Source: Planctomycetota bacterium
Lineage (GTDB): Bacteria > Planctomycetota > PUPC01 > JACPCR01
Direction of reading: 5' to 3'
Length of the DNA stretch: 8,134 nt
NCBI GenBank assembly: GCA_030740295.1
Contig: JASLXP010000326.1
Coordinates: 1-8,134, forward strand
This document shows positions 1-7,216 of this stretch, in pieces. The notes beneath the pieces were generated by a model. That model made no database searches. It had not been told where the DNA came from and worked only from the letters and a program-made list of their open reading frames with translations. Both the position numbers and the translations under genes were made by a program. Each line of letters begins with the position of its first letter. Within the stretch, counting starts at the first letter, position 1.

Positions 1-54
1 GATTGTCTGTCAATCCTCGCATGTTGTTCTCCAATTTTTTGGGCTTCAATCATA

Positions 55-99
55 CCGCTCTTTTGAGCGGGCGCGAAAGCCTACCACACAACGGTGTGG
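55..99 (+). repeat. Two tandem short perfect hairpins upstream of the lyase-like gene
   Basis: Two perfect inverted repeats lie close together. The first is CCGCTC-TTTT-GAGCGG at 55-70 and the second is CCACAC-AACG-GTGTGG at 84-99. Each has a 6-bp stem and a 4-base loop, and 13 bases separate them. Neither is followed by a T-tract, so neither is a convincing intrinsic terminator. The second ends one base before a TTGCCA box at 101-106, so an operator role or a 5' structured element is possible. The structures are seen directly; any function is inference. Confidence 0.4.
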
Positions 100-100
100 A

Positions 101-128
101 TTGCCATGCTTTAAATGGGACAAATAAA
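101..128 (+). promoter_or_regulatory. Weak sigma70-like promoter candidate
   Basis: TTGCCA at 101-106 matches the -35 consensus in 5 of 6 bases. AATAAA at 123-128 matches the -10 consensus in 4 of 6, with a 16-base spacer. Transcription would begin near 135, just upstream of the candidate start codons at 153 and 174. This supports the downstream starts over the open frame that reaches back to position 3. It rests on pattern matching alone, and promoters in PVC bacteria are poorly defined. Confidence 0.25.
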
Positions 129-173
129 GCACTTCCAGAACATGTCAAAGTCATGCTCCGCGCCTCAATACAC

Positions 174-1379
174 ATGATCAATCACCTCCCAAGGCTTGCC
201 CTCATCTGCGTCTCTTTTTCAATGTCCCTTAGTCTGGGGGAGGTTATGCGCCAGAAGCCTGCAAGGATTGAACTGCAGATCCTCGAACCTGCACAGCGAG
301 GCCCTGTCAAAGACTTTCCTGTCTCTGTTGGATTGGTGTTTCCAAAAGGGGAACTGGCGTCCGTTCCCCGTGGACAGTTGCTCAATGACCTCGGTGAAAA
401 TGTGACCTTTGAAGCAGAAGCGACTGGATGGTGGCTGGGTGAGGAGAAATCAGTGAAGTGGCTGCTTTTGTGCTTCAGAGCTTCCACTGAAAGACGCTAC
501 TTCTACGAACCGAACAGCCAAGGCGAATCGAACGAAGCAAACAAACTGGCCCGACTTGAAAACAACGATATCACAATAGTGACGGGCCCTCTTAGGATAC
601 TAGTCAGAAAAGAGGGCAACCGGCTTTTCGACCAGGTGCTTTTCAACGAAAAGGAGCATATCAGCCAAGACGTTCCCTCGATTATTCTGATCCCTGACGG
701 TGACAATGCTGTACTGTGCAATTTCTCTGAACCTGAAATTAAGTTGGAAGAGAACAGTTCTGAACGTGCTGTCGTGAAAAAGAGTGGTTACTTTCAAGGC
801 CCCAATGACCAACGTCTAACAAGAATCGATTCTCGTATCGAGTTCTTCAGGAATGAGACCTTTGTCCGAATTTATCACACCATTACCTGGATGGTCCAAG
901 ACCCGGTGGTTGGTCTCCAGGAATATGCACTGCAAATAGGTTCTCCGATCAATGCAGAGAAGGTCCGCATCGGATTATCAGAATATACAAATGAAGCACT
1001 TGATGTAGCTGTAAACGAGAATCCCGCAGTATTGGCATTTCATCAGAAGCCAGACGAATTCATCATTAGTAGTTCCGGAGCGAAACTGAAAAGTGGCCCT
1101 CGGCTGGGAGGCTGGATCGCTTGCGAAGATTCAGACGGTCGTGGGTTCGGAATCAGCCTGCGCGAATCATGGCAAACTTATCCAACTGCTTTTGCGTTTC
1201 GAGACAAGAAACTCGTTGTCAAGTTCTGGCCAAAGGAGGCCGGCAGGATGGGCTTTGAGAAGAAAGACATCATGCCGGCAAAATACTTCAATGATTCCAA
1301 ATATTGGAATCGTCCATGGCCGTTCGCGAGAGGAGTTGCAGGTACTTTTGCACATCACTCGATCCCTGTTCCCGCATGA
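174..1379 (+). CDS. Secreted exo-rhamnogalacturonan lyase-like (PcRGLX/YetA-type) protein lacking the C-terminal toroid domain
   Basis: Residue numbers count from the ATG at 174, giving 401 aa. The frame is open back to position 3, with other possible starts at 153 (ATG) and 3 (TTG). No Shine-Dalgarno is visible at either ATG. The start at 174 is chosen because it yields a compact signal peptide: a basic stretch (HLPR), then a hydrophobic core (LALICVSFSMSLSL). Residues ~45-110 resemble the PcRGLX/YetA N-terminal RIFT barrel, with a PVSVGLVFPKGEL segment and the conserved SVKWLLL strand. Residues ~125-385 fit the central beta-sandwich, including SWQTYPTAF and VVKFWPKEAG. Family members are commonly far longer (roughly 800-900 aa) and continue into an alpha/alpha toroid linked to catalysis. 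Here the protein ends at ARGVAGTF plus ten residues, where I would expect the family's GVAKTHE-like boundary. The full enzyme would act on rhamnogalacturonan I; this form may be inactive or only carbohydrate-binding. Sampled 60-base lines are about 37-47% GC, well below the lnt and PSD1 genes, which suggests transfer or decay. The family call rests on remembered motifs and is moderate. Confidence 0.62.
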   Translation: MINHLPRLALICVSFSMSLSLGEVMRQKPARIELQILEPAQRGPVKDFPVSVGLVFPKGELASVPRGQLLNDLGENVTFEAEATGWWLGEEKSVKWLLLCFRASTERRYFYEPNSQGESNEANKLARLENNDITIVTGPLRILVRKEGNRLFDQVLFNEKEHISQDVPSIILIPDGDNAVLCNFSEPEIKLEENSSERAVVKKSGYFQGPNDQRLTRIDSRIEFFRNETFVRIYHTITWMVQDPVVGLQEYALQIGSPINAEKVRIGLSEYTNEALDVAVNENPAVLAFHQKPDEFIISSSGAKLKSGPRLGGWIACEDSDGRGFGISLRESWQTYPTAFAFRDKKLVVKFWPKEAGRMGFEKKDIMPAKYFNDSKYWNRPWPFARGVAGTFAHHSIPVPA

Positions 1380-1497
1380 GCTCCAACTGCTCCAGCAGGC
1401 GCAAGGCGCCGACCGCGGCAATCCCGCGGCTCTGGCTTGACCCTGAGCCCGATTTTTTCTGGGCCCCCAGCTTGGGCTGGACTTTTGTATTTGCCAA
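1288..1497 (-). CDS. Small hypothetical ORF downstream of lnt, possibly the 5' remnant of a truncated gene
   Basis: I do not recognise this 69-codon ORF. It starts with TTG at 1497, 33 bases after the lnt stop. A GAGGT motif lies four bases upstream of the start, a better ribosome site than lnt has. The N-terminus is basic and glycine/serine-rich (KKSGSGSSQSRG). A segment rich in Leu, Glu and Gln follows (VGALRLLEQLELMREQG, then VQKYLQLL) that would form an amphipathic helix. Third codon positions are GC-rich over most of its length, as expected of real coding sequence in this genome. The last ~20 codons overlap the 3' end of the opposite-strand lyase-like gene. The part beyond about 1345 (its final residues) therefore probably belongs to foreign or rearranged DNA. 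It could be a complete small protein, the head of a longer gene truncated at a junction, or a chance ORF. Confidence 0.38.
   Translation of the reverse strand: MANTKVQPKLGAQKKSGSGSSQSRGIAAVGALRLLEQLELMREQGSSDVQKYLQLLSRTAMDDSNIWNH
1467..1493 (+). terminator. Possible weak terminator between converging genes
   Basis: CCAGC-TTGG-GCTGG at 1467-1480 forms a perfect 5-bp stem with a 4-base loop. On the plus strand it is followed by ACTTTTGTATTTG, a modest T-rich tail. It lies about 90 bases after the stop of the lyase-like gene. The stem is short and falls inside the small minus-strand ORF, so the call is tentative. Confidence 0.25.
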
Positions 1498-1530
1498 GGT
1501 GACCTCGTGTGCGTCAATAAAAGAAGTCGA

Positions 1531-3147
1531 TTATATGCCCGCGGATGTATGCCTTCCAGGATACAGGGCTAATGACAGCATTGCTGCACTGATAATGACG
1601 CACAACCATGCGAACGCATCCCCAAACCTGACGTAGGCTGTAGTCAGGTTTTCAATCCTCGGCCGAGCCATCAGGTAACCCTCCACGAACAGGCTCTGGC
1701 CTTGTTCATCTGTGAGCACTTGCTGAATGTTCCCGCGGGCATCGCACCACAACGTCAAGCCGGTGTTCGCTGAACGCACCATTGGCACGCCAGACTCGAT
1801 CGCTCTTATCACCGCCATTGCGGCAATCTGATGAGGCATGGTCGTTTTGCCGTACCACGAATCGTTGGATGTGACGACCAGCAGATCTGCCCCGTTTGCG
1901 ACGTGTTCACGGCCCATGTGCGGAAAGAGCGATTCGTAGCAGATCAGCACGCCGAATTTCAGATTTCGTTCCCGCCAGGGTACTTCGAAAACGGTATCGC
2001 GTTCGCCCTTCAGAAAGATGGCTGCGCCTGCGGAAACAATATCGACGAAGAAGAGAATGCTGTTCCACGGCACGTATTCGCCAAAAGGGACACGATTGCG
2101 TTTGTAATATTCCTGTTCCGTGAGTCTGCCGCTTGCGTCGAAAAGGAAGGAGGCATTGTAGTTGCCCTCCGTGCCGGGGTCCGCCGGTGAGCGCAGCCCT
2201 CCGACGAGTGAAAATGCACCGGCTCGCCGGACTGATTCTTCTACGTTCAGTCGAGAGCTTTGCCTCAGTTTGGCTTCGTCCGTGTCGGGGGATGGGGTGT
2301 CAGTATTGATGACCTGGGGGATGGCCGTTTCAGGCCAGACGACGAGATCGGGATTTTCATGTCCGGCCAATGCGCTCAGCTCCGAATAGTCGCTCTGAAT
2401 CTTCGACAGGTTCTTCTGATTCCATTTGTCGAGATGGTCGTAATTGCCCTGGAGGAGAGCGATGGCCACTCGTTCTCCGGAGGCAGGCTGCGCCTTCCTG
2501 GCCCTGCCCCACACAGACAGGCATATCATCAGGAAGACAAAAGCTGCGGTGGTGATTCGTGCCTCTCTGGAAACACTTTTCTCTTCCCTCTGCAGACATT
2601 TTCTGACCCAGAACGCGATACACGCATTCGTCGCCACGATGAGGAAGCTCATTCCGTAGATGCCGGTAATCGAGCTTACCTGTGTGATCGGATTCAGGTA
2701 CTGCGAATTGCCGATCAGAAACCAGGGGAATGTGATCGGCAGCGCGGCCTGCGGATACTCGATCGCCGTCCATAAAAACGGCAGCAGAATCCAGCCGGTC
2801 CCCGGCTTCCTCAGGATGGCCCATCTCGCAGCACTCAGGCAGACCGCGGTGGGCAAACTGAACAGAAGGGCGAGGCCGACCGTCCCCAGCCCGGCCACCG
2901 GATACAGCCAGTAAATGCAGCCCAAGTTATAAAGGAATGCCCAGACAAGGGAGTAGAGAATCGTCCTTTTGGAAGAGATGTCAGGAAGTCGGACCAGCAA
3001 TGGTGCCAGGGCCACAAAAGCCAGGATCTCGATGTCGAAATCCGGCCAGGCCAGGACCATCATCCCCGCGCCAGCGACGACTGGAATCAGATCCGCCCAC
3101 AACGGCAGTGTTGGTCTCCCACGGTTCTCATCAGAATTCTGAGGCAT
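1531..3147 (-). CDS. lnt: Apolipoprotein N-acyltransferase
   Basis: This 538-residue inner-membrane enzyme performs the last step of lipoprotein maturation. It transfers an acyl chain from a phospholipid to the alpha-amino group of the diacylglyceryl cysteine. The N-terminal half is membrane-embedded, with hydrophobic segments at about 18-35, 41-54, 62-80, 84-105, 118-135, 158-180 and 198-213. A final helix lies at ~511-529. Between them, residues ~226-495 form the periplasmic nitrilase-like domain. The catalytic triad is intact: Glu273 in VVWPETAIP, Lys349 in YYKRNRVPFGEY and Cys403 in LICYESLFP. These match E267, K335 and C387 of the E. coli enzyme, and Glu357, Tyr404 and Glu405 match further conserved active-site residues. 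Length is typical of the family. The ATG lies one base after the stop of the upstream PSD1 gene, which implies an operon and translational coupling. The nearest AAGGAG sits 19 bases upstream of the start. Confidence 0.96.
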   Translation of the reverse strand: MPQNSDENRGRPTLPLWADLIPVVAGAGMMVLAWPDFDIEILAFVALAPLLVRLPDISSKRTILYSLVWAFLYNLGCIYWLYPVAGLGTVGLALLFSLPTAVCLSAARWAILRKPGTGWILLPFLWTAIEYPQAALPITFPWFLIGNSQYLNPITQVSSITGIYGMSFLIVATNACIAFWVRKCLQREEKSVSREARITTAAFVFLMICLSVWGRARKAQPASGERVAIALLQGNYDHLDKWNQKNLSKIQSDYSELSALAGHENPDLVVWPETAIPQVINTDTPSPDTDEAKLRQSSRLNVEESVRRAGAFSLVGGLRSPADPGTEGNYNASFLFDASGRLTEQEYYKRNRVPFGEYVPWNSILFFVDIVSAGAAIFLKGERDTVFEVPWRERNLKFGVLICYESLFPHMGREHVANGADLLVVTSNDSWYGKTTMPHQIAAMAVIRAIESGVPMVRSANTGLTLWCDARGNIQQVLTDEQGQSLFVEGYLMARPRIENLTTAYVRFGDAFAWLCVIISAAMLSLALYPGRHTSAGI

Positions 3148-3148
3148 T

Positions 3149-6100
3149 TCAGTTCAGATAAATGAACTCCTTGACATTCATCAGAACGTGTCCCAAATCG
3201 GACCAGACTTCCGCCGCGTTGATGTCCCCTGCATAGAGCTTCGCCTGCGAATCAATGAACGATTTGGCCGAAAGTAATTCGTTCTCCGAGGCAGGTCGTC
3301 CGAAGGCGGCGAGATACATGTCCTGGATGCGGACCTCTGGCGTCTTATCTGACTGTTGGGCGAGATTCCTTCCCCACAGCTTTGCCTGGCCGACAACGAA
3401 GGGCGCGTTCATGAGGATCAGGGCCTGGGTCGGTACGTTGGATACATTGCGACGCCCCATGCTGCTGAATGGAATGGGCCTATCGAAAGTCTTGAGGAAC
3501 GATGAAAGAAAATTGCGGCGAACCGCGAGGTAGACACTCCGGCGCCCGGCACCATCCACCGGACCGCCACGAGGACGACCGCGGCCCTGCATCTGGGCGG
3601 AGAGATAGACCGGGACGCTGTGTCCGTAAAGTTTACGATCCAGCCGGCCGCTGATACTGAGGATAGCATCTCGAATCGATTCTCCAGTAAGGCGGCGAAT
3701 GGCCATTCGGTGGTACAGCTTGTTAGACGGGTCGATTTCGTCGGCTGTGCCGGGCTTGCTGGACATTTGCCAGGTGTCACTGAGTAGGATTTCTTTAATG
3801 AGTTTCTTGTTTGACCAGCCAAGAGCGATCAGGCGACTGGCAAGATAATCGAGCAGGTCCGGATGGGTCGGCGCCTGGCCCATGTTGCCGAAATCATCCA
3901 CGGTGGGGACGATGCCACGGCCGAAGAGGTGATGCCAGATTCGATTCACCTGCACTCTTGGCAGTACTGGTGTAATTCTGGGATCGGTCATCGTCTCAGC
4001 CAGTTGAAGCCGCCCGCTGCCTTTGAATTCCGCCCGTTCGCCTGTCTTTGATGCGGTGGCCTTCGGTCCGCTTGCCCCGCGTGCTATTTCACCAACAAAC
4101 GCAGACATGAAACGGCGAGCGACCGGCTCAGCAGGGGTTTTGTGATTGCCGCGAATCAGAAGTATTTCGTTCTCAGCAGTGCCGTCCCACATGGCCGGTG
4201 CCGTGCGGGATTTGAATTTTATCTCATTGATGAGCTCCGATTGCTTTTCGAAGAATGCTTTCGCTGAAGCGGAGGCCAGCATGGCCTTTTCATCCATCAG
4301 CAAGTCAGAATTATCCAGCAGCCAACTCATGATCGGTGGAGCAATCTTTTGCCCGCTCTGCAGGGCATCCAGAGCTTTACCGAAATAAGTCTGATAGGTG
4401 GCCGCCAATTTTTCCGCGCTGTCTATTCCCTCGTTCGGAAACCTGGGCGCCTCTTCCAGGCTGGAGATGGTTACCTTTTTCATAGGGGCATCGGCCTGCG
4501 CGACCATGTAAATGACAAAGGCTGCGTCCTTGTCCGGTATAAACTCCACATGCACTCGATGTCCCAGGTAATCGGTACGTAAATCCTGAGAGGTCCACCT
4601 GGGGGTTGCGTTTTTCAGATCGATTCTCTTCACCAGACGTCCATGAAGGGGGCCCTGAATCATGCGGTGCGAATCGACAACAACGAGAGCATACCCCGCG
4701 CCTTTAACCAGGTAGCTCATGTTGCGATGTTTCAAGGTAAAGGTCTTCGTTCGCAGGTTACGGCCAGCCCTTTGAAGCTTGCCGAGCGAACCCGGCTCAC
4801 CATGTGTTCCGGGTGCAAGCTGCAGACGTGACCACAGTGGATCAGCGAATGCCGCTGAGGAAGAGTGAATCCCGGCAATTGGCCTGGAAGCATCCTCACC
4901 AAAAATCAGGTCGCCTGCCTGGACCGGGCCTTCGCCGAAAACCGGGCCATCCTGAATCCAATCGTGCCCGGGCTTTGTGTAATCGACGATAAGCTCGCCG
5001 TTCTCGATCTCTTGGCCTGTCGTTCCGCTTTCAGGCCGCGCGTTCTGAGTCACCGGCTTGAAGGGAAACGATGCCGCCGCTTCTGCAATCTGCCCTGAAG
5101 TTACCTTCTTATTCTCAGCAATCATCCCCCAGGGACGGAGCGGATTGTTCGGCTCGTTCCTGGCAGTCATTACTGCAAATACGAAGGATTCGAGTCTCTT
5201 CGGGGCCACCTGATATTTTGCGGCCGTCTTTTTCAGCAGGGCTTCGAACGGGTTGACCTTGGGTTTCTGAGCCGCATTTTCTTCCTCCTTGAGTTCGCCA
5301 AGAACGTCATCCTCATCTTCCTTCTCATCAGCCGCTACATCCGTAGGCGCGGGGGCTATTACGATCTGCCGGCTCGCGTAGAATGCCCTGTCGTCCGCAG
5401 TCTTTTGAAAAACGATGTGGTCGACGCCGATGTTCCCCCAACCTCCTCGAATTTCATCCACAATCTGAAACTGCGCCGTCTTGCTCGCGAAACGGCGAAC
5501 ATCCCAGCGGTGCAGCCGCATGGTGTTGTGATTAAAGCCGGATCTCGAGAGCACTTTCTTCCCGTCGATCAGGAGATTGATGCAAGTCTTATTTCTGTAG
5601 CCCCCACCACCGACCATAAAGGTGATGAAGTTGTGATCGATGCGGAATTTCTTCGAAGTCAGTTTGCCAGTTTCCCGATCGGAATGAACGACCTTGTCCC
5701 TGGAACGCTGGTTGTGGCTGTTGACGTAAAACTTGCCTATCGCATTGATCTTCCCCTGGTAGGTGCCTGTGGTCTCTTTGGTCACCGGGCGGTCTCCGAA
5801 AGCTTTGCCCTCGGCCGTCCATCCGTGGTAATCGCCACTTTCGAAGCTGTCGAAGACCTTTAGTTCTCCACTGGCGAACTCGACATCGGATTGCAGCACC
5901 TCACGTGTAGCCAGCAGGTAGTTTGAGAGCTTTTCAATGCTCGGTACGTTGGCCGCGGCGAAATCCTTCAAGATCTCCGGTGCATGCTTCTTGCGCAGGG
6001 CGGCAAGTTCCCTGGAGATCTTTGCGTTGTGCTCGAGCGTCTCAAACCGGACCTGCCGATACGCGGAACTCTGGATGTAACCGGCGATGGCGTAAAAATC

Positions 6101-7210
6101 AGACTGGGGGATCGCATCGAATTTATGCTCGTGACATCTCGCGCAGAGGAGGGTCTGGGCAAGAAAAGTCTTTGAAAAAACATCCACCATGTTGGCTTGT
6201 CGATCGCATTCGTCCCCACGGATATCAACCGGCGAATGCACCCATTCCCCGAAAAACCAGAAACCGGTACCGAGTACGGACTCGTTCCAGCCCTCGGTCG
6301 GATGTTTGCGCGGATTGGGGATCAGATCTCCGGCGACAGCTTCCTTGACGAACTGGTCATATGGCACGTCTTCATTGAGGGCGCGAATCAGGTAATCGCG
6401 ATACTCAAACGAATTTGGATGATTCGGGTCGAATTCGTGGCCGCGAGATTCTGCGTAGCGCACGAGATCCATAAAGTGCCGGGCCCACTTTTCGCCGAAG
6501 TGCGGCGATACAAGGAGCCGGTCGATGACCTTCTCGAACGCGTTTGCGGATTCATCCTTCAAGAAATCCTCGATCTCTTTTGGGGTGGGCGGAAGGCCGA
6601 TCAGATCGAATGTGGCGCGACGAATGAGTGTGCCCTTGTCGGCCCCGGGCGCGGGGATGATTCCCTCCTTCTCGAGCCTCTTCAGAATGAAGCGGTCAAT
6701 ATCGCTGAGTGCCGGGCCCTTCGTCTGGGGCGGCTTGCTTTTCTTCAGTGGCTGAAAACACCATTGCCCGGAGCGGCGCTTGACATAATCCACTTCTTTC
6801 CTGGCCATCACCACCTCGGTCCCGTCTCCCTTCGGCCAGGGGGCTCCCCGTTTTACCCACTCAACAAGATCGCCGATCGCTTTGTCCGGGAGCTTCGATT
6901 TGGCCGGCATCTGCAGGTCCGGATTGTTGTATCGCACGGCCTCGATGATCCGGCTCTTGTCCGGCTCGCCGGGTACGAGGATCGGTCCCGTGTCGCCGCC
7001 CTTCAACACCCCGGCATGGCTGTCGAGATAGAGTCCGCCCTTGAGCTTCTTGGCTTTTGTCGAATGGCATTTGAAACAGTGCTCAGCGAAGAGCGGACGA
7101 ATGCGCGTTTCGAAGAACTCGATGTCCTGTGCTGTGGGTTCTGCAACTGTGAACGCGTGAAAGGCGAGCAGGAGTGAGCAGTGGACGAGTAAGAAGGGTC
7201 GTTTCGGCAT
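3149..7210 (-). CDS. Secreted PSCyt1-PSCyt2(DUF1549)-PSD1(DUF1553) protein with two beta-sandwich-like inserts
   Basis: This 1353-residue protein has a signal peptide (hydrophobic LLVHCSLLLAFHAFTVA, likely cleaved near residue 23). Residues ~29-125 form a planctomycete-type cytochrome c domain, with heme motif C45-F-K-C48-H49 and a probable axial Met101 in LQMPAKSKLP. Residues ~165-385 are DUF1549/PSCyt2, with a second CxxCH (C356-A-R-C359-H360) followed by EHKFDAIP. Residues ~450-602 form a beta-sandwich-like module (FDSFESGDYHGW, GGGYRNKTCINLLIDG, GGWGNIGVDHIVF). An acidic linker follows at ~629-646. Residues ~740-920 look like a second sandwich (LRTKTFTL, VVVDSHRMIQGPLHG). From ~1020 (LIRGNHKTPAEPVARRF) and mainly 1080-1353 is DUF1553/PSD1 (VNRIWHHLFGRGIV, NVPTQALILMNAPFV). 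The family is abundant in PVC bacteria, often near sulfatases and glycan-utilisation genes, and is thought to act in polysaccharide breakdown, but its reaction is unproven. An AGAGG lies 3 bases before the ATG. It is one base upstream of lnt. The usual DUF1501 partner is absent from this window. Confidence 0.95.
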   Translation of the reverse strand: MPKRPFLLVHCSLLLAFHAFTVAEPTAQDIEFFETRIRPLFAEHCFKCHSTKAKKLKGGLYLDSHAGVLKGGDTGPILVPGEPDKSRIIEAVRYNNPDLQMPAKSKLPDKAIGDLVEWVKRGAPWPKGDGTEVVMARKEVDYVKRRSGQWCFQPLKKSKPPQTKGPALSDIDRFILKRLEKEGIIPAPGADKGTLIRRATFDLIGLPPTPKEIEDFLKDESANAFEKVIDRLLVSPHFGEKWARHFMDLVRYAESRGHEFDPNHPNSFEYRDYLIRALNEDVPYDQFVKEAVAGDLIPNPRKHPTEGWNESVLGTGFWFFGEWVHSPVDIRGDECDRQANMVDVFSKTFLAQTLLCARCHEHKFDAIPQSDFYAIAGYIQSSAYRQVRFETLEHNAKISRELAALRKKHAPEILKDFAAANVPSIEKLSNYLLATREVLQSDVEFASGELKVFDSFESGDYHGWTAEGKAFGDRPVTKETTGTYQGKINAIGKFYVNSHNQRSRDKVVHSDRETGKLTSKKFRIDHNFITFMVGGGGYRNKTCINLLIDGKKVLSRSGFNHNTMRLHRWDVRRFASKTAQFQIVDEIRGGWGNIGVDHIVFQKTADDRAFYASRQIVIAPAPTDVAADEKEDEDDVLGELKEEENAAQKPKVNPFEALLKKTAAKYQVAPKRLESFVFAVMTARNEPNNPLRPWGMIAENKKVTSGQIAEAAASFPFKPVTQNARPESGTTGQEIENGELIVDYTKPGHDWIQDGPVFGEGPVQAGDLIFGEDASRPIAGIHSSSAAFADPLWSRLQLAPGTHGEPGSLGKLQRAGRNLRTKTFTLKHRNMSYLVKGAGYALVVVDSHRMIQGPLHGRLVKRIDLKNATPRWTSQDLRTDYLGHRVHVEFIPDKDAAFVIYMVAQADAPMKKVTISSLEEAPRFPNEGIDSAEKLAATYQTYFGKALDALQSGQKIAPPIMSWLLDNSDLLMDEKAMLASASAKAFFEKQSELINEIKFKSRTAPAMWDGTAENEILLIRGNHKTPAEPVARRFMSAFVGEIARGASGPKATASKTGERAEFKGSGRLQLAETMTDPRITPVLPRVQVNRIWHHLFGRGIVPTVDDFGNMGQAPTHPDLLDYLASRLIALGWSNKKLIKEILLSDTWQMSSKPGTADEIDPSNKLYHRMAIRRLTGESIRDAILSISGRLDRKLYGHSVPVYLSAQMQGRGRPRGGPVDGAGRRSVYLAVRRNFLSSFLKTFDRPIPFSSMGRRNVSNVPTQALILMNAPFVVGQAKLWGRNLAQQSDKTPEVRIQDMYLAAFGRPASENELLSAKSFIDSQAKLYAGDINAAEVWSDLGHVLMNVKEFIYLN
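3152..3172 (-). promoter_or_regulatory. Distant ribosome-binding site of lnt with a hairpin spacer
   Basis: On the minus strand AAGGAG (3172-3167) is the only good Shine-Dalgarno near lnt. It lies 19 bases from the ATG, too far for normal use. Between them GTTCA-TTTATC-TGAAC (3167-3152) is a perfect 5-bp inverted repeat with a 6-base loop, which would shorten the gap if folded. The same bases encode the last residues of the PSD1 protein, so a translating ribosome would cross them before reaching lnt. The motif is seen directly; the mechanism is inference. Confidence 0.35.
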
Positions 7211-7216
7211 TAGCCT

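Larger units (their letters stand above)
1..173. other. Apparently non-coding left edge
   Basis: The plus-strand frame of the lyase-like gene stays open here, but its translation has no recognisable domain and would place a long tail before an evident signal peptide. The stretch holds the two hairpins and the weak promoter described separately. No other gene or RNA is evident. Confidence 0.45.

Noticed and set aside
1093..1440. Plus-strand frame ending in FPHELQLLQQAQ, considered as the frameshifted continuation of the lyase-like gene
   Set aside because: The PHEL segment resembles the family's THEL motif, but the frame stops at 1440 with only ~30 further codons and no toroid sequence. A simple frameshift does not restore the domain.
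1488..1517. Promoter for the small minus-strand ORF (TTGACG at 1517-1512)
   Set aside because: The -35-like box is good, but no acceptable -10 lies at 16-18 bases, and the ORF can be read from the lnt transcript.
2260..2775. Plus-strand ORF of 171 codons opposite lnt
   Set aside because: It lies within lnt, which has its full catalytic triad and continuous coding. The translation has no signature of a real protein.
5405..5863. Plus-strand ORF of 152 codons opposite the first sandwich module of the PSD1 protein
   Set aside because: It is a shadow of the opposite strand, and no ribosome site or family motif was seen.
6197..7177. Long plus-strand ORF of 326 codons antisense to the PSD1 gene
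   Set aside because: It lies entirely opposite a gene whose domains are all clear. It has no recognisable motif of its own and mirrors codon bias in the real gene.
7178..7180. Cys11 of the PSD1 protein as a lipobox cysteine
   Set aside because: The preceding residues are LLVH. His at -1 does not fit a lipobox, and most of the hydrophobic core follows the Cys, so an ordinary signal peptidase I site is favoured.
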